DNA of 64,000 bases from CAZLMW01 sp964560875 (GCA_964560875.1 CAZLMW010000013.1:1-64000), one strand, 5' to 3'; shown: positions 8,979 through 17,943, counted from the stretch's first letter. Numbers and translations: made by a program. Notes: generated by a model from the letters alone, not told the origin.

Positions 8979-9365
8979 ATGACAACCTCCGCCGCCGTCC
9001 TCGCAGCGCTCAAAGATCAGCCCTACATCAACCTCGAGACGTTCAAGAAGAGCGGCGCCGGCGTCAAGACACCAATTTGGTTTGCCGAGTCGGGCGGCAA
9101 GCTCTACTTCTTCACCAACCGCGAGAGCTGGAAGGTCAAACGCCTTGCGCGCAACTCCGCATGTCGGTTCGCCGTGTGCGGCGTGCGCGGCGCGATAAAA
9201 GGCGACTGGTTCGACGGCACCTGTGAACGCCTCGAAGGCGATGAAGCCGATGTGGCATACAGGGCCCTGCGCAAGAAATACGGCATGCAGATGCTCGTCG
9301 CGGACGTCGGCAGCAAGATCGTCGGCACCAACGCCAAGCGGGCGTTCTATCGAATCGATGCCTGA
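8979..9365 (+). CDS. PNPOx-like flavin/F420-binding family protein
   Basis: 128-residue protein of the split-barrel pyridoxamine-phosphate-oxidase-like superfamily (PPOX class). Typical features are an N-terminal helix, GGKLYFFTNRESWKVKRLARN (the strand-loop-helix that holds the cofactor phosphate) and a C-terminal RAFYRID strand. Such proteins bind FMN, F420 or haem; which one cannot be told here. The start at 8979 was chosen because the open frame further upstream is Arg/Pro-rich and not family-like. Spacing to the following SDR is 89 bases, so co-transcription is possible. Confidence 0.75.
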   Translation: MTTSAAVLAALKDQPYINLETFKKSGAGVKTPIWFAESGGKLYFFTNRESWKVKRLARNSACRFAVCGVRGAIKGDWFDGTCERLEGDEADVAYRALRKKYGMQMLVADVGSKIVGTNAKRAFYRIDA

Positions 9366-9454
9366 CACCGGCAGACGCCTGAACGAGATGCCGCGATCGC
9401 GGCGCGCCTGATTCTCACCGCCGCCCCATCCGATCCGAAAGACCAGGACCACCA

Positions 9455-10306
9455 ATGAAGACTCCCGCTACCAAGAGCGTGCTCATCACCGGCGCTTCAA
9501 CCGGGATTGGCCGCGACGCCGCGCTACACATGGACCGCCTCGGCTGGAAAGTGTTCGCTGGCGTGCGCAAGGACCAAGACGCGCAGTCGCTCGCTGCGGC
9601 CGGGTCCGACAAGCTGGTGCCCGTACGCGTGGACGTGACCAAGCAAGCCGAGATCGACGCCTGCGTTGCCCTGATCGATGAACATCTGCAAGGGGGCCAA
9701 CTCGGCGGCCTGGTCAACAACGCCGGAATCGCCGTGGGAGGGCCGCTGGAGATCCTCGCCCTACACGAGATTCGTTGGCAGTTCGACGTCAACGTCTTCG
9801 GCCTCATCGCCATGACGCAAGCCGCGATCCCACTCATGCGCCGGAGTCCGGGCGCCCGAATCGTTCACGTCGGATCGATCGCCGGCAAGGTCACGACACC
9901 CTTGCTCTCGCCCTATTGCGCGTCCAAGCACGCCGTCGAAGCCATCAGCGACGGTCTACGCGGCGAGCTGCGTCACTGGGACATCTGGTCGTGCGTCGTC
10001 GAACCCGGCGTGATTGAGACACCTATTTGGGACAAGGCCGACGACGAATTCGACGAGATGGAGGCCAAGCTGGGCGAGACTGGACTGGCCCTGTACGGCG
10101 ACACAATCAAGCGATTCGCGACCCGCATCCGCAACAACCGCAAGATGGCGACGTCGGTCGAGGCCGTTTCGATCGCGATTGAACACGCGCTTTGTTCCGA
10201 GCGCCCCAAGACCCGCTATCCGGTGGGGCCCGATGCGAAGATGGCGTCGGTAATTCGTCGCATCGTCCCCGATCGCGCCATGGATTGGCTGCTCGTGAAC
10301 ATGTAG
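9455..10306 (+). CDS. Short-chain dehydrogenase/reductase (SDR)
   Basis: 283-residue classical SDR: TGASTGIG nucleotide-binding motif at residues 12-19, NNAG, the catalytic Ser in HVGSIAG and the YCASK catalytic Tyr/Lys. The substrate is unknown. The C-terminal portion with VSIAIEHALCSERPKTRYPVG resembles SDRs acting on retinol-, steroid- or lipid-like alcohols, but this is only an impression. The ATG at 9455 has AGGA about seven bases upstream. It converges with the gene at 10324 with only 17 bases between the stops. Confidence 0.9.
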   Translation: MKTPATKSVLITGASTGIGRDAALHMDRLGWKVFAGVRKDQDAQSLAAAGSDKLVPVRVDVTKQAEIDACVALIDEHLQGGQLGGLVNNAGIAVGGPLEILALHEIRWQFDVNVFGLIAMTQAAIPLMRRSPGARIVHVGSIAGKVTTPLLSPYCASKHAVEAISDGLRGELRHWDIWSCVVEPGVIETPIWDKADDEFDEMEAKLGETGLALYGDTIKRFATRIRNNRKMATSVEAVSIAIEHALCSERPKTRYPVGPDAKMASVIRRIVPDRAMDWLLVNM

Positions 10307-10323
10307 CTGATCGGGCGAGTTCG

Positions 10324-12186
10324 CTAGGCAGTGGTGTCGATCGGCGCGTCGTCGTCGTCGTCGTCGTAGTCGTCGTTGGTCGGCTTCTTCGGATCGGAAC
10401 CGTCGGGCTTTTTCGGGTCACTGCCAGCTTCGGTCTTCGGATCGCTGCCGGCGGGGCATTCCGTGCCTTTCTTCGGGTCGCTGCCAGTGGGCGCCTTCGG
10501 ATCCGAGCAAGCTGGGCTCTTCGGATCGCTGCCTGCGGGCGTTTTGGGGTCCGAGCCAGCCGGGTTTTTCGGGTCGCTGCTCGCCGGCCCCTTGGGATCG
10601 GAGCCCGCCGGGTTCTTCGGGTCGCTTCCGGCCGGATTCTTGGGGTCGCTTCCCGCCGGGTTCTTGGGATCGCTGCTGGCCGGTGCCTTCGGATCGGAGC
10701 CGCGGGGTCCCTTCGGATCGCTGAGCACCGGGCCCTTCGGGTCGGAAGCCGCCGCCGAGAGGTCGAGGTCGAACGTGATCGCTTGGTGTACCTCGGTCGC
10801 AGCCGGACCGTAATCCTCAGCCGCGCAGCCGATGAAGCTGACCACGAGAAGGGCCGTCAACATGGCGTTGAGCCACGGCACCTTGAGCAGCCACGCAAGC
10901 CGCTGGCTGTCGTTTTTCTGCTCGCGCTCGTGGGCCGCGACCGGAATCAACACTTCGGCGTGACGAATGCCATCGCGGTAGACCCAGTCGAGCACCTGCT
11001 CGTACTGCATCTCCGACTTCTTGGCCATGCCGAGGTCCCGGTACAGCTCGTAGCGAAGCACTTCGGCCATGGCCATCAGCAGCGGGTCGCCCGCCTTGGT
11101 GGACGCCTGCACGGCCTGCTTGACGAAGCGCTGGGCTTTCATCGGCTCGCCACCCTTGAGGTGCGCCCAAGCCCGTCGGTTGTACGCACGGGCGGCCACC
11201 GTGGGCGCCAGCGGGCCTTCTTCATCGATCGCGTCGAGGCGGGCGAGGGCCGAACCCATGTCGCCATCTCGGATATCGAGCATCGCGAGGTCGGTCTCGA
11301 TCGCGTGGCGGTCGACGCGCGTCTTGTCACGTCCTTCGACGCTGTATGCCGTCAGCGCACGGCTGTACGCGTCGCGCGCCATCTGTGCCCAGCGGTCACC
11401 GGCGTCGTTGTTGCTGTCGATGAGGCTCTTCTGCTCGTAGAGATCGCCCAGACCGTGCCAGCACTTGCCGTCGAGCCAGGGGTTTCGCGCGAGCACGTCG
11501 ACCTGGACGATGCGGCAGGCGTTGAGTGTGCGGCGCGCCATCTCGAGGTGGCCGCGACGACGGTAGATGGTGCCGCGCTCGAGCTCGGCGGCGAGGATCT
11601 GCGCGTCGATGATGTGACGGTCGACGTTGGGGTTGTCGAGCAGGGCCAGGTAGAGGTCGACGGCGTCGTCCACGAATCGCAGCGCGTCATCGATGAAGCC
11701 CGGGTGGCATCCGTGCAGACGAATGACCTTGCCGATGAGCAGGCTCATATCGCCGCGGATCAGCACCATTTCAGCGCCGGTGCGCCCCATCGACTGCTCG
11801 TACAGCCGAACAGCACCCTGCAACGCGAACATATCTTCGTCGCGGTGGTACGCGGCGAGCACTTTGTCGGCTTCGGCGCGGGTGGGCGCCTCTTCGGGGA
11901 TGTGCAAGGGCACGAGCTCGTCATCGAACTCGATCAGCAGACGCGCCACATGACGGCCAACGTCCACAACCTGCGCCAGCTGCTCGGCGTACCGCTGGCG
12001 GGTGCCGGAGTCGCCGCGCAGGATGCGGTAGACCTGCGAGACGTTCTTGTTGACGCCAAACCGGCTCTGGGTGCGCTCGGCCAGTTCGCGGTCGCACAGG
12101 CCGAAGACCCCACGCCGTCGATTCAGCACCGACATGAGCGCTGGGTACCGTCCTTCTTGTCGTTTATGCGTCACGCTGCGAGCCAT
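10324..12186 (-). CDS. Membrane-spanning HTH/TPR-like protein with 15 SDPK repeats
   Basis: 620 residues. The start at 12186 follows a perfect AGGAGG, so the longer frame upstream is excluded. Residues about 25-75 look like an XRE-type helix-turn-helix (CDRELAERTQSRFGV...VYRILRG). About 90-430 is all-helical and TPR-like. A hydrophobic stretch at about 437-453 ends in SFIGC, which also looks like a lipobox; a Met at 442 could begin a separate lipoprotein in the same frame. After it come 15 repeats of 8 residues (SDPKxPxG) and a tail with seven or more Asp. Inference: a cytoplasmic DNA-binding sensor anchored in the membrane with an extracytoplasmic repeat tail, or a fusion of a regulator and a repeat lipoprotein. 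No homologue recalled. Confidence 0.75.
   Translation of the reverse strand: MARSVTHKRQEGRYPALMSVLNRRRGVFGLCDRELAERTQSRFGVNKNVSQVYRILRGDSGTRQRYAEQLAQVVDVGRHVARLLIEFDDELVPLHIPEEAPTRAEADKVLAAYHRDEDMFALQGAVRLYEQSMGRTGAEMVLIRGDMSLLIGKVIRLHGCHPGFIDDALRFVDDAVDLYLALLDNPNVDRHIIDAQILAAELERGTIYRRRGHLEMARRTLNACRIVQVDVLARNPWLDGKCWHGLGDLYEQKSLIDSNNDAGDRWAQMARDAYSRALTAYSVEGRDKTRVDRHAIETDLAMLDIRDGDMGSALARLDAIDEEGPLAPTVAARAYNRRAWAHLKGGEPMKAQRFVKQAVQASTKAGDPLLMAMAEVLRYELYRDLGMAKKSEMQYEQVLDWVYRDGIRHAEVLIPVAAHEREQKNDSQRLAWLLKVPWLNAMLTALLVVSFIGCAAEDYGPAATEVHQAITFDLDLSAAASDPKGPVLSDPKGPRGSDPKAPASSDPKNPAGSDPKNPAGSDPKNPAGSDPKGPASSDPKNPAGSDPKTPAGSDPKSPACSDPKAPTGSDPKKGTECPAGSDPKTEAGSDPKKPDGSDPKKPTNDDYDDDDDDAPIDTTA
10375..10746 (-). 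repeat. Tandem repeat encoding SDPKxPxG x15
   Basis: 24-base units, each with a TCGGAyCC-like core on the coding strand, with one longer unit (SDPKKGTECPAG). Next to it a (GTC)n run at about 10350-10373 encodes the Asp tail. Some neighbouring units are nearly identical at DNA level, so copy number may vary between strains. Confidence 0.85.
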
Positions 12187-12462
12187 TTTGGCCTCCTGCC
12201 GGGAGCTGCGGAAAGGCAGCAATACCCCATTATATTTCCACCCGCGGGGCCTTGCTGACAGGGGCGCGGTTTGTGCACCTGTGCAATGGCACCTCAGAGA
12301 CACCACGCGCGTGGGAGGCGCGGGTATACCATGTGAGTTGCCGGTCAAGGTTGTGAAGTTCTCTTTGGTACTTGGCCATCGGGGCCAGCCCCACCCGGAT
12401 GGCGAGCAGCGGCCGATCCAAGTACGCTCCCGTCAGGGCTGCCGATAGGGCACGGAGGCGTC

Positions 12463-13731
12463 ATGCATATCGAAGCGGCGGGGCTCAGCGACACCGGACA
12501 GGAGCGCCGCGACAACGAAGACCGCTTCCTCGTAGACGACGATCTCGGTCTGTATGTGGTTTGCGACGGAATGGGCGGGCACGCCAACGGAGCGCTCGCC
12601 GCCGAAACCGCGATCGGCACGATCCGCGCCACCCTGCACCAACAGCGCGACACGCTCGCCGCGATCGCGATCGGCCACGCCGACGTTGAACGCCTTGCAA
12701 GCCTCGCCGAGTACGCGATCCAGGAAGCTTCGCGCCGGGTTTATGCGCTCGCCACCTCCCAAGCTGACGCACGCGGAATGGGCTGCACCGCTACCCTGGT
12801 CATCGCCGCGGGACGTCATGCCGTCATGGGACACGTTGGCGATTCACGTCTGTACGTCTGTCGCGACGGCAACGTGCACCGGCTAAGCAGCGACCACACC
12901 ATGGCCGACGACCTCCTGGCTCGAGGCCTGCTCGCCCCCGAAGACGTCCGCGACCATCCATTCGCCAGCGCGTTGACGCGCTCGGTTGGTACCCATCCTG
13001 TCGTCCAGGTCGACACACTCCTGCTCGATGTCCGCCCCGGCGACCGCTTCCTGCTCTGCAGCGACGGACTGCACGGCTACATCGACAGCCACACATGGCT
13101 GGCCGATGAGCTGGCCGATGACGATCTTGAAGGCGTGGTCGAAGAGCTGGTCGAATTCGCGAACCGCCTCGGTGGACACGACAACATCACCGCGCTTGTC
13201 ATGGCCATCGACGAGGTGGTCGAGCCCGAGCCAACTCGTCGCGTCGACGTCGAGCTGAGTCTGAAGATCGACGCCCTCGAAAAGGTCCATTTGTTCCGCG
13301 GGCTGGGGCTCGCTCGGCTCTACCACGTGCTCAGCGCGGCCCGCCTCGTGCGACTTGAGGCCGGCGACGTTCTCTTCGACGCGGGCCAGGACTTCGCGTC
13401 GATGTACATCGTCGCGCAAGGGTCAGTGCGCGCGAACTTCGCCAAGCGAGGCGGCGTTCGACTCGGTCCCGGCGACCATTTCGGCTCAACGACCCTGATG
13501 CGCCCGCGCGAGAGCCGTGCTCGCGTCGAAGCCGTCGTCGACACGATGCTGCTCGAGATTCAACGGGTGCGCTTTCAGCACATGGTCCGCAAGCGACCCT
13601 ACCTGGGCTTGCTGCTGTACGAGCGCATTGGCCGGCGCATCTGCGGAGAGGTCGATCGCGCCGGGGACGCACTGCTCGACATTCGCAGCGCGATCCAGAA
13701 AGTCGGACCGGACGCGAGCGTTACGCTCTAG
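12463..13731 (+). CDS. PP2C-type Ser/Thr phosphatase fused to a cNMP-binding domain
   Basis: 422 residues. Residues 1-245 are a PP2C phosphatase with the metal-binding motifs RRDNEDRF, VCDGMGGH, GHVGDSRLY, CSDGLHGY and GGHDNIT, so it should be a Mn/Mg-dependent phosphoprotein phosphatase. Residues about 275-400 are a Crp/EPAC-type cyclic-nucleotide fold (LFRGL...LEAGDVLFDAGQ...MYIVAQGSV...LGPGDHFGSTTLM). The usual phosphate-binding GE.......RxA is replaced by GSTTLMRPRESRARV, so nucleotide binding is uncertain. GGAGG precedes the ATG. It probably reverses kinases such as the one at 60842 and links phosphorylation to cAMP. Confidence 0.93.
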   Translation: MHIEAAGLSDTGQERRDNEDRFLVDDDLGLYVVCDGMGGHANGALAAETAIGTIRATLHQQRDTLAAIAIGHADVERLASLAEYAIQEASRRVYALATSQADARGMGCTATLVIAAGRHAVMGHVGDSRLYVCRDGNVHRLSSDHTMADDLLARGLLAPEDVRDHPFASALTRSVGTHPVVQVDTLLLDVRPGDRFLLCSDGLHGYIDSHTWLADELADDDLEGVVEELVEFANRLGGHDNITALVMAIDEVVEPEPTRRVDVELSLKIDALEKVHLFRGLGLARLYHVLSAARLVRLEAGDVLFDAGQDFASMYIVAQGSVRANFAKRGGVRLGPGDHFGSTTLMRPRESRARVEAVVDTMLLEIQRVRFQHMVRKRPYLGLLLYERIGRRICGEVDRAGDALLDIRSAIQKVGPDASVTL

Positions 13732-13750
13732 CTGCGTTCCGTCGAGCGGA

Positions 13751-15415
13751 TTACGCCCAGACGACCTTGCTCTTGGCGTCGTACCAGCCTTCGAGGTTGG
13801 CGGTGAAGCTGTCCTCGATCGCGCCGCGACGGATCTTCATCGTGGGGGTCAGCATCCCGTTGGCGATGGACCACTCATCGGACGCGACGGCGATGAACTG
13901 CAGCTGCTCGTGGTGCTCGACCTGGCCATTGACCTCGGCGAGGAGCTTTTCGAACTCGGCCTGCAGCTTGGCACGGACGGCCGCGTCACTGGCGTTGGGG
14001 CGGACGTCTTCGGCGAGAACAACGACCGCGCAGGGTTGCGGCTGACCCGAACCGGAGACGCACGACAGCTCGATGTTTTCGTTGTTGTTGATGATGTTCT
14101 CGATCGGCGCGGGCGCGACGTATTTGCCCTTGGACGTCTTGAAGATCTCCTTGACCCTGCCGGTGATCTTGAGCAGGCCGCTAGCCTTGCGCTCACCGCG
14201 GTCGCCGGTCTTGAAGAAGCCATCTTCGGTGAAGCATTCCGCCGTCATTTCAGGCTCTTTGTAGTAGCCCATCATGCAGCCCGGCGACTTGATGAGGATC
14301 TCACCGGCGTCGGAGATGCGGACCTCGACCTCGGGGTAGGGCACACCGACATAGCCGGGGACCGTGTACTCGAGCGTGGAGAGGTGGCTGTAGGCGAAGT
14401 CTTCGGACATCGCGTAGCCCTCGAGCAGGTTCAGGCCAAGCGACCGGTACCAGGCGATGAGCTCGGCCGGAATCGGCGCCGAACCGCTGCCCGCCAGCCG
14501 GACGTGCTGCAGACCGAGTCCGGTCAGTACCTTCTTGCGCACGATGTTGTTGAGGATCGGGATGCGCAGGAGTCGGGCCAGCTTCCTGGGCGGCATCTTC
14601 TTGAACACGCCCAGCTGGAACTTGAGCCACAGCCGCGGCACCGAGATGAACAGCGTCGGGCTCGCTCGCTGCAGGTCCTTGACGAATGTTTCGAGGCTTT
14701 CGGCGAAGAACAGGTGGTTGCCGACGATCATCGAGGTGCAGGAGATGTAGGCGCGCTCGAAGACGTGGGCCAGCGGCAGGTAGCTCAGGCAGCGGTCATT
14801 GCGGGTGAACTCAAGCGCCTTGACGATGCCGTGCGCCGCCTCGGTGATCTGCTTGAAGCCGTGCATCACGCCCTTGGGTTTGCCGGTGCTGCCCGAGGTG
14901 TAGATGATCAGCGCGCGGTCGCCCAGGTCACGGGTCGGATTGCCGGCGATCGGCTCGGTGTTGGCGACGATTTCGTCGTAGGATGTGCCTGTGGTCTTGG
15001 GCGCCAGCGGCATGGTGATGCGAGGCATGTCGTCTGGGACGCCGGGCTCGATCTCGTGCCACACGTCGAGTTTGCCGACGAAGAGCAGCTTGGCTTCGGC
15101 ATGGTCGAGGCAGTAGGACGCCGTTTCTGCGTTCAAGGTCGGGAAGAGCGCGACCGTGCAGTGACCGGCCATCCAGATGGCCAGCTCGGTGATGATGAAG
15201 TGGGCGCAGTTCTTCGATAGGATCGCGATGTTGCTGCCGGGCTCCAACCCCAGGGTGTTGATGTGCGCGGCCATGCGGCGGGCGCGATCGACGGCTTCCT
15301 TGAAGGTGTAGTCTTTGACCGCGCCGCCACCGGTGGGCTGGGTCATCCACACGTCGTTGGGGCGGTTCTTCTCGTGATCGTAGACACACTCGAGCAGCTG
15401 CTTGCCTGCGGCCAT
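13751..15415 (-). CDS. AMP-forming long-chain acyl-CoA synthetase
   Basis: 554 residues. The ANL-superfamily motif YTSGSTGKPKG is present, followed by the HVFER, EGYAMSED and FKTGDRG motifs and ITGRVKEIFKTSKGKYVAP near the C-terminal hinge, as in FadD15/ACSL-type ligases that activate long-chain fatty acids through an acyl-adenylate. The start is 15415: GGAGGAA lies 7 bases before this ATG, whereas the ATG at 15427 has no ribosome-binding site. A DUF72 gene is divergent from about 15569. A single-gene unit; substrate chain length cannot be read from the sequence. Confidence 0.93.
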   Translation of the reverse strand: MAAGKQLLECVYDHEKNRPNDVWMTQPTGGGAVKDYTFKEAVDRARRMAAHINTLGLEPGSNIAILSKNCAHFIITELAIWMAGHCTVALFPTLNAETASYCLDHAEAKLLFVGKLDVWHEIEPGVPDDMPRITMPLAPKTTGTSYDEIVANTEPIAGNPTRDLGDRALIIYTSGSTGKPKGVMHGFKQITEAAHGIVKALEFTRNDRCLSYLPLAHVFERAYISCTSMIVGNHLFFAESLETFVKDLQRASPTLFISVPRLWLKFQLGVFKKMPPRKLARLLRIPILNNIVRKKVLTGLGLQHVRLAGSGSAPIPAELIAWYRSLGLNLLEGYAMSEDFAYSHLSTLEYTVPGYVGVPYPEVEVRISDAGEILIKSPGCMMGYYKEPEMTAECFTEDGFFKTGDRGERKASGLLKITGRVKEIFKTSKGKYVAPAPIENIINNNENIELSCVSGSGQPQPCAVVVLAEDVRPNASDAAVRAKLQAEFEKLLAEVNGQVEHHEQLQFIAVASDEWSIANGMLTPTMKIRRGAIEDSFTANLEGWYDAKSKVVWA

Positions 15416-15568
15416 GGCTTCCTCCATCGGGCACTGGGTCTTGGGTGGGCGGGAGAGTAACGCTTTTGCGGTACAACAAAAGCCCTGTTTTCGAGCGCGC
15501 GCATAGGCGCGTCCAAGGTGCAAGCGGGTAGTATCGGCGCCACGACCGAGTCGCTTTGGGACCTCGCG

Positions 15569-16468
15569 ATGGACTACGGCAAGCTGGCGAGCATTCGCGG
15601 CGTGGATTTCGCCTTGCCCGAGGACGACCCCTCCAACGCTGAATGCGTCGTTCGTGAGCCCAACGCCGTCCCGAAAGTGCTGGTTGGCGTGCCGGCCTGG
15701 GGGGAGCCGCGCTGGCTCGGACGCGTCTATCCACGCGGCAGCAAACCGGGCGAGTTCTTGCGCCACTACGCGTCGCAGTTTCCGACGATCGAGCTCAACT
15801 CGACGTTCTACGGGGTCCCGGCGCCGTCGACAGTCGACAAATGGCGCGCACAGACTCCCGCTTCGTTCCGGTTTTGCGCCAAAATAGTCCGGGACGTGTC
15901 ACACGAGCCCGATCTTTCGGCCGCGATCGCAGCGCTCGGTCGCTATTTGGACGTGATGACGCCGCTCGGCGAACGCCTTGGCGCTTTCTTCTTGCAGTGG
16001 CCGCCCGAAGTTGGGCCGGCGGAGGGTGCGCTTGTCGCTGCAGTCCTCGACGCGTGGCCGCGCGAACTGCGCCTTGTCGTCGAGTTTCGTCACCCTGATT
16101 GGTTCACCGGCGGGCGCCTTGTCGCTGCCGCACGTCGCATGCTCGAGCGGAGACAGATGGGTACGGTCGTCTGCGATGTCGCCGGTCGCCGGGACGCGTG
16201 TCACAGCTCGCTCACGGCTGACGTCATGATGCTGCGACTGGTTGGCAACGACTTGCACGCGACGGACATGGTCCGCGCCGTGGATTGGTCGAAGCGCATT
16301 GGTACGTGGCTCGACCTTGGCTTGGATACGGCCTACGTGATGGCGCACCAGCCTGACAATGTGCGGGCGCCGGAGTACGCGAACATCCTCAGCGACAACC
16401 TGCGGCATCACACCGGGCTGAACGTGCAGAAATGGCGGCCAGTCGCGAGCCAAATGAAGCTGTTCTGA
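15569..16468 (+). CDS. DUF72 family protein (YecE-like TIM barrel)
   Basis: 299 residues. The motifs IELNSTFYGVP, FRFCAKI, FFLQWPP and VVEFRHPDW define DUF72, a TIM-barrel family of unknown biochemical role. The start is set at ATG 15569 (MDYGKLASIRGVDF); a GTG at 15518 would add 17 residues of low family character. It lies in a divergent arrangement with the acyl-CoA ligase and ends about 65 bases before a palindrome array. Confidence 0.85.
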   Translation: MDYGKLASIRGVDFALPEDDPSNAECVVREPNAVPKVLVGVPAWGEPRWLGRVYPRGSKPGEFLRHYASQFPTIELNSTFYGVPAPSTVDKWRAQTPASFRFCAKIVRDVSHEPDLSAAIAALGRYLDVMTPLGERLGAFFLQWPPEVGPAEGALVAAVLDAWPRELRLVVEFRHPDWFTGGRLVAAARRMLERRQMGTVVCDVAGRRDACHSSLTADVMMLRLVGNDLHATDMVRAVDWSKRIGTWLDLGLDTAYVMAHQPDNVRAPEYANILSDNLRHHTGLNVQKWRPVASQMKLF

Positions 16469-16532
16469 CAGTCGTTCTTCGGCCGTCTGATGAGGCGGAG
16501 TCGCGCTGAACATGTCCGTCGGAGTTGAACCG

Positions 16533-16621
16533 TTGAACCTGTCGGACAAATTCAAGATCCATTTGAACCTGTCTGTCCATTTGAACCTGTCTGTCCATTT
16601 GAACCTGTCAGACAAGTTCAA
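16533..16621. repeat. Palindrome array: two 23-bp palindromes flanking two half-sites
   Basis: TTGAACCTGTC begins at 16533, 16563, 16581 and 16599. The first and last copies are completed to palindromes by GACAaATTCAA and GACAaGTTCAA (the last pairs at all but one position per arm). The middle two are 18-base direct repeats ending TGTCCAT. Symmetrical order: palindrome, half, half, palindrome. It is adjacent to a REP-type transposase gene, which makes it a candidate REP/BIME-like element. Confidence 0.8.
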
Positions 16622-16803
16622 TAACCTTTAGATGACAGCATGTTATGGCGTGGCTATCCCGCAAAAACGGCGTTCAAATCCACCTACGGGAGTGACACCA
16701 CCGCAGATCCGCGGCGTTCTTGCGTCTCGGCGGGCCCTTGCAGCCCGGCCGAGCCACAAGTCCCGTTGGATCGCGTCGAAATCCCGCAAAAACGCCGAAA
16801 AGC

Positions 16804-16832
16804 CGAGGCGGAGGACAAACGTCCCCGCCTCG
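16804..16832 (-). terminator. Strong hairpin at the 3' end of the transposase gene
   Basis: Twelve base pairs with one bulged A and an AAAC loop: CGAGGCGG, a, GGAC / GTCC, CCGCCTCG. On the minus strand the hairpin is followed by GCTTTTCGGCGTTTTTG, so it can be a rho-independent terminator for the transposase; it may equally be an end hairpin recognised by the transposase. Confidence 0.55.
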
Positions 16833-16878
16833 ACCCGCAGGTCTTCGTGCCAAAACTTCGAGCTGCTATCGGCCGCCG

Positions 16879-17943
16879 CTAGCGACCTCCAGGCGGCGGT
16901 GGCCTAGCGCGACAGTACGTCTCGGGGCCATATCGAACCCCGGTCTTTGCGCGGCGCCGCCACTGCCTGCGCGCCCGGCGGCCGAGTCGCTTGAATCTGA
17001 CGCCTTCCGCTTCCCCCATCCGAAGCCATGCGGGGATGGTGAACGGCGGATACGCGCAAGCCTCGCCAGCTCGGTGCTTCCTCGACGCCTCCGCGTACCA
17101 TTGTCCGATGGCGCGTATCGCCTCGACCGACGCCTGCCGCCTCCACGGCGCCGTCTGCCTACCACGCGGCTTCTTCGTCGACGCTCCCATGGTCGTCCGC
17201 CAATCCAAGCGCCGCGCCCGTTGCCTTGCTTCTGCCGCCGACCGCGCCGGATTCGACCCACTCCGTCCGTCTGCCGCTCGCCCGTCCAGGCCCTTCCGAA
17301 CCGCCGCTTCCACCGCCGCACGCAGCATCGCCCGTCGCTCGTCTTCATCGCGGTCTTCAAGCGTCGGCAGAGGCGATAGTTCAACCCGCTCCGTGATCCG
17401 GAAGCGCTCCGGGTGCTCGGCTATAACCTTGGCCGTCGTGCGAGTCATCGCTGTTCGCCGCGTCCAGATCCCCTCTGTCGGTGCCGCGCCATCCAGCAAC
17501 TGCGCCGCTGAGGACACCCCTGGCCACATTTGCGGCTGCTCGACCAGCCCCTCTTTCGCCCCGTGCGCAAGCACATACGCCAGCATCTGGACCTGCGATC
17601 GTTCGTCGCAATCGGACAGCTCCATGTCGTATCGCCGGTGCCACATCGTTCCCGACCGGTCCCGCAGCACGTTGAATTCGCGCGTCAGGTTGCCCTTCAC
17701 GTACTTCATGAAGCCGGCGATCTGCTCGGTGTTGTCGCCCGTCACGACCAGGTGGAAATGGTTGCTCATACACGCGAGCCCATGAATTCGGACCGCGTGC
17801 ATCCGCTGACCCATTGCGATGACACCGACAATGATTTCACGAACTTCGGGTCGATCCGGCACCATATACAAGCGCCCCTGAAGCGTGCGGCTGGTGAGCA
17901 TCAACACAGTTCCGGGCAGAAACCATCGCGGCGAATTCGTCAT
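16879..17943 (-). CDS. REP-associated-type (Y1/HUH) transposase
   Basis: 354 residues starting MTNSPRWFLPG, matching the usual N-terminus of this family, so 17943 is preferred over ATG 18117. The metal-binding H-x-H motif is CMSNHFHLVV (H62, H64), followed by FMKYVKGNLTREFN and GTMWHRRY, the conserved regions of IS200-like/RAYT proteins. The catalytic Tyr usually found near REFN is not obvious, so activity is uncertain. Residues from about 215 form a long Arg-rich tail. There is no second IS-like end or target duplication visible; the palindrome array beyond its 3' end is the likely partner sequence. RAYTs are typically domesticated single-copy genes. Confidence 0.8.
   Translation of the reverse strand: MTNSPRWFLPGTVLMLTSRTLQGRLYMVPDRPEVREIIVGVIAMGQRMHAVRIHGLACMSNHFHLVVTGDNTEQIAGFMKYVKGNLTREFNVLRDRSGTMWHRRYDMELSDCDERSQVQMLAYVLAHGAKEGLVEQPQMWPGVSSAAQLLDGAAPTEGIWTRRTAMTRTTAKVIAEHPERFRITERVELSPLPTLEDRDEDERRAMLRAAVEAAVRKGLDGRAADGRSGSNPARSAAEARQRARRLDWRTTMGASTKKPRGRQTAPWRRQASVEAIRAIGQWYAEASRKHRAGEACAYPPFTIPAWLRMGEAEGVRFKRLGRRARRQWRRRAKTGVRYGPETYCRARPPPPGGR

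Larger units (their letters stand above)
16469..16878. other. Gene-free stretch with palindromes and hairpin
   Basis: No gene. It holds the TTGAACCTGTC array (16533-16621), a duplicated ATCCCGCAAAAACG sequence (about 16657 and 16780) and a strong hairpin (16804-16832), all next to the 3' end of the transposase. Confidence 0.7.

Noticed and set aside
10192..12258. 688-codon open frame opposite the SDPK/TPR gene
   Set aside because: Low-complexity Arg/Val shadow; the minus frame has the perfect ribosome-binding site and domain content.
13517..15220. 567-codon plus-strand frame over the acyl-CoA ligase
   Set aside because: Shadow of the ANL-family gene; no motif of its own.
16640..16690. tRNA-like TTCAAATCC sequence
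   Set aside because: No clover-leaf stems around it; part of a locally repeated ATCCCGCAAAAACG stretch.
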